Positions 45,554 to 52,675 of a stretch of 64,000 nucleotides of DNA are shown piece after piece. Position numbers and translations under genes: made by a program. Within the stretch, counting starts at the first letter, position 1; each line of letters begins with the position of its first letter. The DNA is taken from the NCBI RefSeq assembly GCF_001514125.1, contig NZ_KQ948568.1, positions 1 through 64,000 on the forward strand, in the 5' to 3' direction. The DNA is from Streptomyces longwoodensis. Lineage in GTDB: Bacteria; Actinomycetota; Actinomycetes; Streptomycetales; Streptomycetaceae. The notes below the pieces were generated by a model. That model was not told where the DNA came from and did no database searches. It was given only the letters and a program-made list of their open reading frames with translations.

Positions 45554-45728
45554 GGCCGTGTCCGCAAAGTCCCGCCTGCCCTGCGACGCCCGGCACGCAC
45601 TCTCGCCGCACCGGGCGAACACCCGAGTACGGCCAGTACGCGGGCGTCCGCCCGGCACGCCGAGAGCACGCACCGGACGCCGCAGGGCCCGCCCTCCGGG
45701 CGGACGACGGGACTTTGCGGACACGGCC
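45554..45728 (-). mobile_element. 175-bp palindromic MITE-like element, copy 1
   Basis: The termini are inverted repeats beginning GGCCGTGTCCGCAAAGTCCC. The whole element is an imperfect palindrome with arms of about 85 bp; one arm has an extra small hairpin (CCGCCC-GGA-GGGCGG). It is flanked by TA within CTAG on both sides (45551-45554 and 45728-45731), consistent with a TA target duplication. By eye about six positions differ from copy 2 at 49625, which is inverted. The right CTAG supplies the TAG stop of the M18 aminopeptidase. It encodes no transposase. Confidence 0.85.
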
Positions 45729-47032
45729 TAGCCCTCCAGGAACGCCGCCAGGGCGTTGGCCAGCAGGTACGGGTCCTGGTCGCCGCACAACTCGCGGGCG
45801 CTGTGCATGGAGAGGATCGCCACGCCGATGTCGACGGTGCGGATGCCGTGCCGGGCCGCGGTGATCGGGCCGATGGTGGTGCCGCAGGGCATCGAGTTGT
45901 TGGAGACGAACGACTGGAAGGGCACGCCGGCCTTCTCGCAGGCCGCGGCGAACACGGCCCGGCCCGAACCGTCGGTGGCGTAGCGGTTGTTGACGTTGAC
46001 CTTCAGGATCGGTCCGCCGTTGACCCGCGGGTGGTGCGTCGGGTCGTGCCGCTCCGCGTAGTTGGGGTGCACGGCGTGGCCGGTGTCCGAGGACAGGCAG
46101 ACGGTGCCGGCGAAGGCGCGGGCCCGGTCCTCGTAGGAGCCGCCGCGCGCGAACACCGAGCGCTCCAGCACCCCGCCCAGCAGCGGCCCGTCGGCGCCGG
46201 TGTCCGACTGGGAGCCGTTCTCCTCGTGGTCGAAGGCCGCTAGGACCGGAATGTACGGCAGGTCCGCCGCGCCCGGGCCGCCGGCCACCGCGGCCAGCGC
46301 CGCCGTACCGGCGTGTACGGACAGCAGGTTGTCCATGCGCGGGCCCGCGACGAACTCCTCGTCGCGGCCGAGGTAGGCGGGGCGTTCGACGGGGTGCGTC
46401 ATGAGGTCCCAGCCGGTGACGGAGCCCCGTTCGAGGCCGTTCTCCTCCTCCAGGAAGGCGATCAGGTCGCCGTCGCGCACGTCGTGGCCGAGGCCCCACA
46501 CGGGCTGGAGGTGGCGCTGCTTGTCCAGCTTGAGGCCCTCGGAGGCGACCGTGCGGTCGAGGTGGATCGCGAGCTGCGGGACGCGCAGCAGCGGCCGGTC
46601 GACGTTCACCAGGCGGCTGGACCCGTCGCGGAGGGTGAGCCGGCCCGCCAGTCCCAGGTCCCGGTCCAGCCAGGAGTTCAGCAGCGGGCCGCCGTAGATC
46701 TCCACGGCCACCTGGCGCCAGCCGTGCGCGCCGGTGTCGGGGAGCGGCTTGACGCGCAGGTTCGGGGAGTCGGTGTGCGCGCCGACGATCCGGAAGGGGG
46801 TGTGCGGGTCGGCGCCCTCGGGGACGTACCAGGCCACGATCGCGCCGCCGCGCAGCACGTACTTCCCGCCGCTCGTGCCGTCCCAGGCGTCGGTCTCGGC
46901 CAGGTGCCGGAACCCGGCCTTCTCCAGCCGCTCCGCGGCGGTGGCCACGGCGTGGTACGGCGACGGGCCGGCCGCGAGGAAGGACATCAGGTCGTCGGTG
47001 TGGCCGCGGTCGAAGCGGGGGGATTGGCTCAT
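45728..47032 (-). CDS. apeB: M18-family aminopeptidase
   Basis: A dinuclear-zinc aminopeptidase of 434 residues that removes N-terminal, mostly acidic or neutral residues from peptides. Metal and catalytic motifs visible are 'RIVGAHTDSPNLRVKP' (His, Asp), 'AAFDHEENGSQSDTGADG' (Asp-His-Glu-Glu-x-Gly) and the C-terminal 'VDIGVAILSMHSARELCG' (His). The length fits M18. The ATG at 47032 follows AAGGTG; a GTG at 47041 is possible. The TAG stop coincides with the edge of the inserted element at 45554-45728. Confidence 0.92.
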   Translation of the reverse strand: MSQSPRFDRGHTDDLMSFLAAGPSPYHAVATAAERLEKAGFRHLAETDAWDGTSGGKYVLRGGAIVAWYVPEGADPHTPFRIVGAHTDSPNLRVKPLPDTGAHGWRQVAVEIYGGPLLNSWLDRDLGLAGRLTLRDGSSRLVNVDRPLLRVPQLAIHLDRTVASEGLKLDKQRHLQPVWGLGHDVRDGDLIAFLEEENGLERGSVTGWDLMTHPVERPAYLGRDEEFVAGPRMDNLLSVHAGTAALAAVAGGPGAADLPYIPVLAAFDHEENGSQSDTGADGPLLGGVLERSVFARGGSYEDRARAFAGTVCLSSDTGHAVHPNYAERHDPTHHPRVNGGPILKVNVNNRYATDGSGRAVFAAACEKAGVPFQSFVSNNSMPCGTTIGPITAARHGIRTVDIGVAILSMHSARELCGDQDPYLLANALAAFLEG

Positions 47033-47053
47033 GGCATTCACCTTAACGACGGA

Positions 47054-47090
47054 CGAGGGCCCGCTCCCCCTTACCGGGAGCGGGCCCTCG
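47054..47090. terminator. Strong hairpin downstream of the acyl-CoA dehydrogenase gene
   Basis: A 15-bp perfect stem pairs 47054-47068 with 47076-47090, with a 7-nt loop. It lies between the acyl-CoA dehydrogenase stop (47159) and the aminopeptidase start (47032), both on the minus strand, so it should end the upstream transcript. Confidence 0.85.
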
Positions 47091-47158
47091 TGAGGACGGT
47101 GTGGAGGTGAAGAAGGGTGTGTCCCTTGCGTCCTCAGAGGTCCATTCGGACCTAGAAC

Positions 47159-48985
47159 CTAGAACGCTGCCTCGTCGAGCTCCATGAGGTCCAGGGCGAC
47201 GCCGGAGGCCACCTTGCGGGCCAGGGTGACGCCGGGCAGGACGGAGGCCGCGAAGAACTTCGCCGCGGCGATCTTGCCGGTGTAGAACGCCTGGTCCTTC
47301 GCGGAGGCGGTCTGCAGCTTCTCGGCGGCGATCGCGGCGCCCTTGAGCAGCAGGTAGCCGACGATGACGTCGCCGGAGGCCAGCAGCAGGCGGGTGGTGT
47401 TCAGGCCCACCTTGTAGATGTTCTTGACGTCCTGCTCGGTGGCCGCGAGGTCGGTCAGCATCAGGCCGACGATGGCCTCCAGCTCGACGGCCGCCTTGGC
47501 CAGGTGCTCGCGGGACTCGGCCAGCTCCTCGCCGCCGGTACCGAGGGCCAGGAAGGACTTGATGTCCTCGGCGAGGGAGTTGAGCGCGGCGCCCTGGTTG
47601 CGGACGATCTTCCGGAAGAAGAAGTCCTGGCCCTGGATCGCGGTGGTGCCCTCGTAGAGGGTGTCGATCTTGGCGTCCCGGATGTACTGCTCGATCGGGT
47701 ACTCCTGGAGGAAGCCGGAGCCGCCGAAGGTCTGGAGCGACTGGGCGAGCTGCTCGTAGGCCTTCTCGGAGCCGTAGCCCTTGACGACGGGCAGGAGCAG
47801 GTCGTTCAGGGCGTGCTCGGTGGAGGCGTCCTCGCCGGCGGCCTCCTTGAGCTGGATGGTGTCCTGGATCGAGGCGGTGTACATCACCAGGGCGCGCATG
47901 CCCTCGGCGTACGCCTTCTGCGTCATCAGCGAGCGGCGCACGTCCGGGTGGTGGGTGATGGTGACCTTGGGCGCGGTCTTGTCCATGAAGTTGGCCAGGT
48001 CCGGGCCCTGGACGCGCTCCTTGGCGTACTCCAGCGCGTTGAGGTAGCCGGTGGAGAGCGTGGAGATCGCCTTCGTGCCGACCATCATGCGGGCGAACTC
48101 GATGATGCGGAACATCTGGCGGATGCCGTCGTGCTTGTCGCCGATCAGCCAGCCCTTGGCGGGGTGCTTGTCGCCGAAGGTCATCTCGCACGTGTTGGAG
48201 GCCTTCAGGCCCATCTTGTGCTCGACGTTGGTGGCGTAGACGCCGTTGCGCTCGCCCAGCTCGCCGGTCTCGAAGTCGAAGAGGTACTTCGGGACGAGGA
48301 AGAGGGACAGGCCCTTGGTGCCGGGGCCGGCGCCCTCGGGGCGGGCGAGCACGTAGTGGAGGATGTTCTCCGACATGTCGTGCTCACCGGAGGTGATGAA
48401 GCGCTTCACGCCCTCGATGTGCCAGGAGCCGTCCTCCTGCTGCACGGCCTTGGTGCGGCCGGCGCCCACGTCCGAGCCGGCGTCCGGCTCGGTGAGGACC
48501 ATGGTGGAGCCCCACTGCTTCTCGACGGCGATCGAGGCGATGTGCTTCTGGACCTCGTTGCCCTCCTCGAAGAGGATGCCGGCGAACGCGGGGCCGGAGG
48601 AGTACATCCACACGGCCGGGTTGGCGCCCAGGATCAGCTCGGCGTAGGCCCAGATCAGGGAGCGGGGCGAGGTGGTGCCGCCGATCTCCTCGGGCAGGCC
48701 GAGGCGCCAGTACTCCGAGTCCATGAAGGCCTGGTAGCTCTTCTTGAAGGAGGCGGGGACCGGCGCGGTGTTGGTCTCCGGGTCGAAGACGGGCGGGTTG
48801 CGGTCGGCGTCGGCGAAGGACTCGGCCAGCTCGTTCTCGGAGAGGCGGGTCAGCTCCTCCAGGACGCTCTTGGCGGTCTCGACGTCCATCTCCTCGAACG
48901 GACCGGTGCCGTAGACCTTGTCGCGGCCGAGTACTTCGAAGAGGTTGAACTCGATGTCGCGGAGATTCGACTTGTAGTGCCCCAT
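47159..48985 (-). CDS. Acyl-CoA dehydrogenase, long (608-residue) type
   Basis: An FAD-dependent acyl-CoA dehydrogenase carrying out the first step of beta-oxidation. It has 'GSTMVLTEPDAGSDVGAG' and 'GVKRFITSGEHDM' in the middle domain, and 'QTFGGSGFLQEYPIEQYIRD' plus 'IDTLYEGTTAIQGQDFFFRK' in the C-terminal domain. The catalytic base is probably the Glu of 'YEGTTAIQ'. The protein is about 200 residues longer than short-chain members and has the extra C-terminal helical domain of the large AcdH class. The ATG at 48985 was chosen because the extension to 49057 is not family-like. Confidence 0.92.
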   Translation of the reverse strand: MGHYKSNLRDIEFNLFEVLGRDKVYGTGPFEEMDVETAKSVLEELTRLSENELAESFADADRNPPVFDPETNTAPVPASFKKSYQAFMDSEYWRLGLPEEIGGTTSPRSLIWAYAELILGANPAVWMYSSGPAFAGILFEEGNEVQKHIASIAVEKQWGSTMVLTEPDAGSDVGAGRTKAVQQEDGSWHIEGVKRFITSGEHDMSENILHYVLARPEGAGPGTKGLSLFLVPKYLFDFETGELGERNGVYATNVEHKMGLKASNTCEMTFGDKHPAKGWLIGDKHDGIRQMFRIIEFARMMVGTKAISTLSTGYLNALEYAKERVQGPDLANFMDKTAPKVTITHHPDVRRSLMTQKAYAEGMRALVMYTASIQDTIQLKEAAGEDASTEHALNDLLLPVVKGYGSEKAYEQLAQSLQTFGGSGFLQEYPIEQYIRDAKIDTLYEGTTAIQGQDFFFRKIVRNQGAALNSLAEDIKSFLALGTGGEELAESREHLAKAAVELEAIVGLMLTDLAATEQDVKNIYKVGLNTTRLLLASGDVIVGYLLLKGAAIAAEKLQTASAKDQAFYTGKIAAAKFFAASVLPGVTLARKVASGVALDLMELDEAAF

Positions 48986-49142
48986 GGCGAAGGCTCCCGG
49001 CTCAGTGGAGAGGTCGGCGAGGCACTGGAATCCTCGCGCACGTCTGCGTACCAACAAGTAGCTCCGATGATGCTACCCGTCGGTAATAAGTCGCAACCCC
49101 ATCCCCGTTTCTGTGACAGGTCACACCGCTACGCTTGCGCCC

Positions 49143-49625
49143 ATGTACGGATACGGCCAGCCCATGGACGGCGGCGGCGCCCAGCAGCAGTACGCCCCGC
49201 CGCAGCAGCCCATGCCCGGTGGTGTCGGGGGGTACGGCCAGCAGCCGCCCCTGTATCCCGAGCCGTCCCCGCCCTCGCTCGCGGACGCCGTGCGCGCGTT
49301 CACGACCGGGCAGATGGCCGCCGAGGACTTCCAGCAGATCTTCGCCACCTCGAAGGTGTACTGCCCGCGCGGTGACACCCCCGGCTTCCTGGCGCTGCAC
49401 AACACCCAGCAGCCGGTGATCCCGATGTTCAGCTCCCTGAAGGAGCTGCGCCGCTATGCGGGCAAGGAGTCCAAGTACTTCGTCATCACCGGCGCCGAGG
49501 TGATCGACCTGCTGCCGACCGGCTACGGCTTCGTCCTGGACATGGAGGGCGAGCACCGCATGGTCTTCGACGCCAAGGCGGTCGAACAGATGGTCGACTT
49601 CGCGATGCGCCGGATGTACGGCTAG
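49143..49625 (+). CDS. SseB-like domain protein
   Basis: This 160-residue protein has a Gly/Gln/Pro/Tyr-rich N-terminal tail (about 45 residues) and a C-terminal SseB-like domain ('QIFATSKVYCPRGDTPGFLA', 'IPMFSSLKELRRYAGKES', 'YGFVLDMEGEHRMVFDAKAV'). The role in Streptomyces is unknown. The ATG at 49143 has TACGCT ending 7 nt upstream and no ribosome-binding site, suggesting a leaderless message. The TAG stop is part of the CTAG into which the element at 49625 is inserted. It is divergent from the acyl-CoA dehydrogenase gene. Confidence 0.85.
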   Translation: MYGYGQPMDGGGAQQQYAPPQQPMPGGVGGYGQQPPLYPEPSPPSLADAVRAFTTGQMAAEDFQQIFATSKVYCPRGDTPGFLALHNTQQPVIPMFSSLKELRRYAGKESKYFVITGAEVIDLLPTGYGFVLDMEGEHRMVFDAKAVEQMVDFAMRRMYG

Positions 49626-49799
49626 GTCGTGTCCGCAAAGTCCCGTCGTCCGCCCGGAGGGCGGGCCCTGCGGCGTCCGGTGCGTGCTCTCGGTGTGCCG
49701 GGCGGACACCCGCGTACTGGCCGTACTCGGGTGTTCGCCCGGTGCGGCGAGAGTGCGTGCCGGGCGTCGTGGGGCAGGCGGGACTTTGCGGACGCGGCC
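49625..49799 (+). mobile_element. 175-bp palindromic MITE-like element, copy 2
   Basis: The same element as at 45554-45728, with equal length and inverted orientation. The termini are GGTCGTGTCCGCAAAGTCCC and the complementary GGCCGCGTCCGCAAAGTCCC. It is flanked by TA within CTAG on each side (49622-49625 and 49799-49802). The left CTAG contains the stop codon of the SseB-like gene. The arm with the extra small hairpin faces the upstream gene, exactly as in copy 1. Confidence 0.85.
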
Positions 49800-49820
49800 T
49801 AGCGCCGTGCAGGTGCCTGG

Positions 49821-49850
49821 GGAGCCCGGAGGGAATGCCCTCCGGGCTCC
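49821..49850 (+). terminator. Terminator downstream of the element
   Basis: A perfect 13-bp stem pairs 49821-49833 with 49838-49850 around an AATG loop. It is probably the native terminator of the SseB-like gene, now separated from its stop codon by the 175-bp insertion. Confidence 0.85.
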
Positions 49851-49872
49851 TGCTGTTCTGGGGTGGCAGAAA

Positions 49873-49915
49873 GTTCAACGCTCAACTAAACTGGGCGTAC
49901 CAAGGAGGTACCGAC
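49873..49915 (+). promoter_or_regulatory. Pirin gene promoter and strong ribosome-binding site
   Basis: A direct repeat TTCAAC/CTCAAC (49874-49885) leads into TAAACT (49886-49891), a candidate -10 element that is unusually AT-rich here. AAGGAGGT (about 49902-49909) is a near-perfect Shine-Dalgarno sequence 6 nt before the ATG. The repeated TCAAC suggests a redox or MarR-type regulator site; this is inference. Confidence 0.5.
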
Positions 49916-50893
49916 ATGCCAGCTGTGACCGTCGAGAACCCGTTGACGCTGCCCCGTGTGACCGCACCGGCCGATGCCGTGGCGCGTCCGGTGCTCGGCG
50001 TCACGACCGCGCCGAGCGGTTTCGAGGGCGAGGGCTTCCCGGTGCGCCGGGCGTTCGCGGGGATCCACTACCGCCACCTCGACCCGTTCATCATGATGGA
50101 CCAGATGGGTGAGGTGGAGTACGCGCCGGGCGAGCCCAAGGGCACCCCCTGGCACCCGCACCGCGGCTTCGAGACCGTCACCTACATCATCGACGGGATC
50201 TTCGACCACCAGGACTCCCAGGGCGGTGGCGGCACCATCACCAACGGCGACACCCAGTGGATGACCGCCGGCTCGGGCCTGCTGCACATCGAGGCCCCGC
50301 CGGAGTCGCTGGTGATGTCGGGCGGCCTCTTCCACGGCCTGCAGCTGTGGGTGAACCTCCCCGCCCGGGACAAGATGATGGCGCCCCGCTACCAGGACAT
50401 CCGCGGCGGCCAGGTCCAGCTGCTCACCTCCCCCGACGGCGGCGCGCTGCTGCGCGTCATCGCCGGTGAGCTGGACGGTCACGCCGGTCCCGGCATCACG
50501 CACACGCCGATCACGATGATCCACGCGACGCTCGCGCCGGGTGCGGAGATCACCCTGCCGTGGCGCGAGGACTTCAACGGCCTCGCCTACGTCCTCGCGG
50601 GCCGTGGCTCGGTGGGCGCCGAGCGCCGCCCGATCCACCTGGGGCAGACCGCCGTCTTCGGCGCCGGCGGCTCGCTGACCGTCCGCGCGGACGACAAGCA
50701 GGACTCGCACACGCCGGACCTGGAGGTCGTCCTGCTCGGCGGCCGGCCGATCCGGGAGCCGATGGTCCACTACGGCCCGTTCGTGATGAACACCAAGGAC
50801 GAGCTGATGCAGGCCTTCGAGGACTTCCAGAAGGGCCGCCTGGGCACCGTCCCGGCCGTCCACGGCATGACGGAGAGCGGCCCGGAGGCCTGA
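49916..50893 (+). CDS. Pirin family protein
   Basis: This 325-residue bicupin has the pirin metal-binding pattern in 'GTPWHPHRGFETVTYIIDG', 'MTAGSGLLHIEAPPE' and 'GGLFHGLQLWVNLPARDKMM'. Bacterial pirins are iron-binding, and some have quercetin dioxygenase activity or modulate metabolic enzymes. The role here is open. The start at 49916 is fixed by an excellent AAGGAGGT. A hairpin follows at 50912. Confidence 0.92.
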   Translation: MPAVTVENPLTLPRVTAPADAVARPVLGVTTAPSGFEGEGFPVRRAFAGIHYRHLDPFIMMDQMGEVEYAPGEPKGTPWHPHRGFETVTYIIDGIFDHQDSQGGGGTITNGDTQWMTAGSGLLHIEAPPESLVMSGGLFHGLQLWVNLPARDKMMAPRYQDIRGGQVQLLTSPDGGALLRVIAGELDGHAGPGITHTPITMIHATLAPGAEITLPWREDFNGLAYVLAGRGSVGAERRPIHLGQTAVFGAGGSLTVRADDKQDSHTPDLEVVLLGGRPIREPMVHYGPFVMNTKDELMQAFEDFQKGRLGTVPAVHGMTESGPEA

Positions 50894-50911
50894 GCCTCCC
50901 GCAGCGTCCGG

Positions 50912-50953
50912 CGAGGGTGACGCGGCGTCGGATCTGACGTCGCGTCACCCTCG
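50912..50953 (+). terminator. Hairpin after the pirin gene
   Basis: The arm 50912-50924 pairs with 50941-50953 (13 bp), and a smaller inner CGTC/GACG stem extends it. It lies between the pirin stop and the AI-2E family gene. Confidence 0.8.
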
Positions 50954-50980
50954 TGGCACGTCCGGCGGGACAGGCGGGCC

Positions 50981-52069
50981 GTGCCGTGGTGCGGTGGGGG
51001 TGTGCTGCTGCTTCCCCCGTCCGTCCGCCGGCTCGCCGCGTGGTGCGTCGTGGTGCTCCTGGTGTGCGGCGTCGGGTGGGTCGGGATCCGGCTGTGCGTG
51101 GAGTTCCGCACGGCCGTCACGCCCGTGCTGCTGGCGCTGCTGGGCACCGCGCTGCTGCGGCCGCTGCACCGGCGGCTGATGCGGGTGCGGGTGCCGCGGT
51201 CGCTGTCCGCGGGGCTCACCTGTGCCGCCGTCGTCGCCGTGGTGGGCGGCGCCGTGTACATCGTGGTCGCCGCGCTCGTCGACACCGGGGACCAGATCGT
51301 CGCCTCGCTGCGGGACGCGGCGCGCTCGCTCCCGCGGCACTTCGGGACGGCGGACGCCTCCCTGGACGACCTGACGTCCCACGGGCGCGAGCTGCTCGGC
51401 AAGTTCGGCGGGACGGCCGCGTCGGGCGTCGTCAGCGGGGTGAGCGTGGTCGGCGAGACCCTCGCGATGGCCGTGCTGGCGCTGCTGCTCGTGTTCTTCT
51501 TCCTGCGCGACTCCGACCGCGCGGTGGCGGCCCTGCGCTCGCTCGCCCCGAACGGCACCGCCGACCTGCTGGAGGCGATCGCCCGGCGGGCGTTCCGCGC
51601 CGTGGAGGGCTTCATGCGCGGTACGACGCTCATCGCGCTGATCGACGCCCTGTGCATCGGCGTCGGCCTGCTGGTGCTCGACGTGCCCGGCGCCGCCGGG
51701 CTGGCCGCGCTGGTCTTCGTCGGCGCCTACATCCCCTACCTCGGCGCCTTCATCTCCGGCACGGTCGCCGTGCTGGTCGCGCTCGCCGACCGGGGCTTCG
51801 TTACCGGGCTGTGGGCCCTCGGCGTGGTGCTGGCCGTGCAGGTCCTCGAGGGCCACGTCCTGCAGCCGGCCATCCAGAGCCGCACGGTGCAGATGCACCC
51901 GGCGGTCGTCCTGCTCGCCATCGCGGCCGGCGCGTCCGTCGCCGGCATCGTCGGCATGCTCCTCGCCGTCCCCCTCACGGCAGCGGCCTTCGGCATGATC
52001 AACGAACTCCGGGAGCGCTACGGCACCGGGGGCCCCGATCCGTCAGCACCCCCGGGCCGGACGACGTAG
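50981..52069 (+). CDS. AI-2E family (PerM/TqsA-type) membrane permease
   Basis: This 362-residue protein has seven or eight predicted membrane helices. The family's long central soluble segment (about 85-165) is followed by helices with 'VLALLLVFFFLRDSDRAVAAL', 'GAYIPYLGAFISGTVAVLVA' and 'VLEGHVLQPAIQSRTVQMHP'. The last motif is typical of the AI-2E transporter family (UPF0118). Actual substrates vary; some members export ions or peptides. The GTG at 50981 is assumed; a GTG at 51002 would start closer to the first helix. Confidence 0.87.
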   Translation: MPWCGGGVLLLPPSVRRLAAWCVVVLLVCGVGWVGIRLCVEFRTAVTPVLLALLGTALLRPLHRRLMRVRVPRSLSAGLTCAAVVAVVGGAVYIVVAALVDTGDQIVASLRDAARSLPRHFGTADASLDDLTSHGRELLGKFGGTAASGVVSGVSVVGETLAMAVLALLLVFFFLRDSDRAVAALRSLAPNGTADLLEAIARRAFRAVEGFMRGTTLIALIDALCIGVGLLVLDVPGAAGLAALVFVGAYIPYLGAFISGTVAVLVALADRGFVTGLWALGVVLAVQVLEGHVLQPAIQSRTVQMHPAVVLLAIAAGASVAGIVGMLLAVPLTAAAFGMINELRERYGTGGPDPSAPPGRTT

Positions 52070-52129
52070 GGCCCCCGGGCCGCCCCTTCGCGTGAGGGAG
52101 AGGCCGAGAGCCCTCTTGTTCGCCGCGGG

Positions 52130-52558
52130 TCAGCAGCGGCCGTAGGTGCGGGTCGACCACACCGGGTGGGTCCAGTCCCGGTAGATCACGAGGTTGCTGT
52201 CGTCCTGCAGGCGCAGGTACGCGCCGGGGCTCACGACGGCGGCGTTCCAGATGAGGATGTTCTCCTTGGTGTAGACGGCCAGGTCGCCGTTGTCCTGGAA
52301 CACCGCGTAGGCCCCGGGGTTGCCGTCGGTCGCGGTGTCCCACAGGTACCGGCCGTCGTTGCAGTACAGCACCAGGTTGCCGTCCCCCTGCATGATCAGG
52401 TGCGCCTTGCTGCTGTAGAACACGGCGTCGGCGTCGAACCTGTACGTCGCCTTGAAGTACACGTTCGCCGCGCTCGCCGACGGCGCTGTCGCCGTCGCGA
52501 CGCCGACAACGGCGGCAGCAGCGGCCAGCACGGCCGCCATCCTCCTGCGGACTGACAT
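52130..52558 (-). CDS. Secreted bulb-type (monocot mannose-binding) lectin
   Basis: A precursor of 142 residues. It has a signal peptide with cleavage near 'APSASA' (about residue 30), then a single B-lectin beta-prism of about 110 residues. Three variants of the QxDxNxVxY mannose-site motif are present: 'MQGDGNLVLY', 'FQDNGDLAVY' and 'LQDDSNLVIY'. The first and third keep most of the binding residues. Two Cys (in 'YCNDGRY' and the terminal GRC) could be bridged. It is probably released to bind mannose-type glycans on other cells. Confidence 0.88.
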   Translation of the reverse strand: MSVRRRMAAVLAAAAAVVGVATATAPSASAANVYFKATYRFDADAVFYSSKAHLIMQGDGNLVLYCNDGRYLWDTATDGNPGAYAVFQDNGDLAVYTKENILIWNAAVVSPGAYLRLQDDSNLVIYRDWTHPVWSTRTYGRC

Positions 52559-52675
52559 GACTGTTCCCCTCCCAGGACTGGTCGGACTCGAACGCCCGGC
52601 GAGAGCCGGGCCCCCTTCCAGGCTCGCGAGGAACGCCCGGCGGCTCCATCCCAGAAATCTGGGGTGTCGACCGCA

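Noticed and set aside
45554..49799. Composite transposon formed by the two 175-bp elements and the genes between
   Set aside because: Neither element encodes a transposase, each has its own TA/CTAG flanks, and the enclosed genes look native in composition. Two independent insertions fit better.
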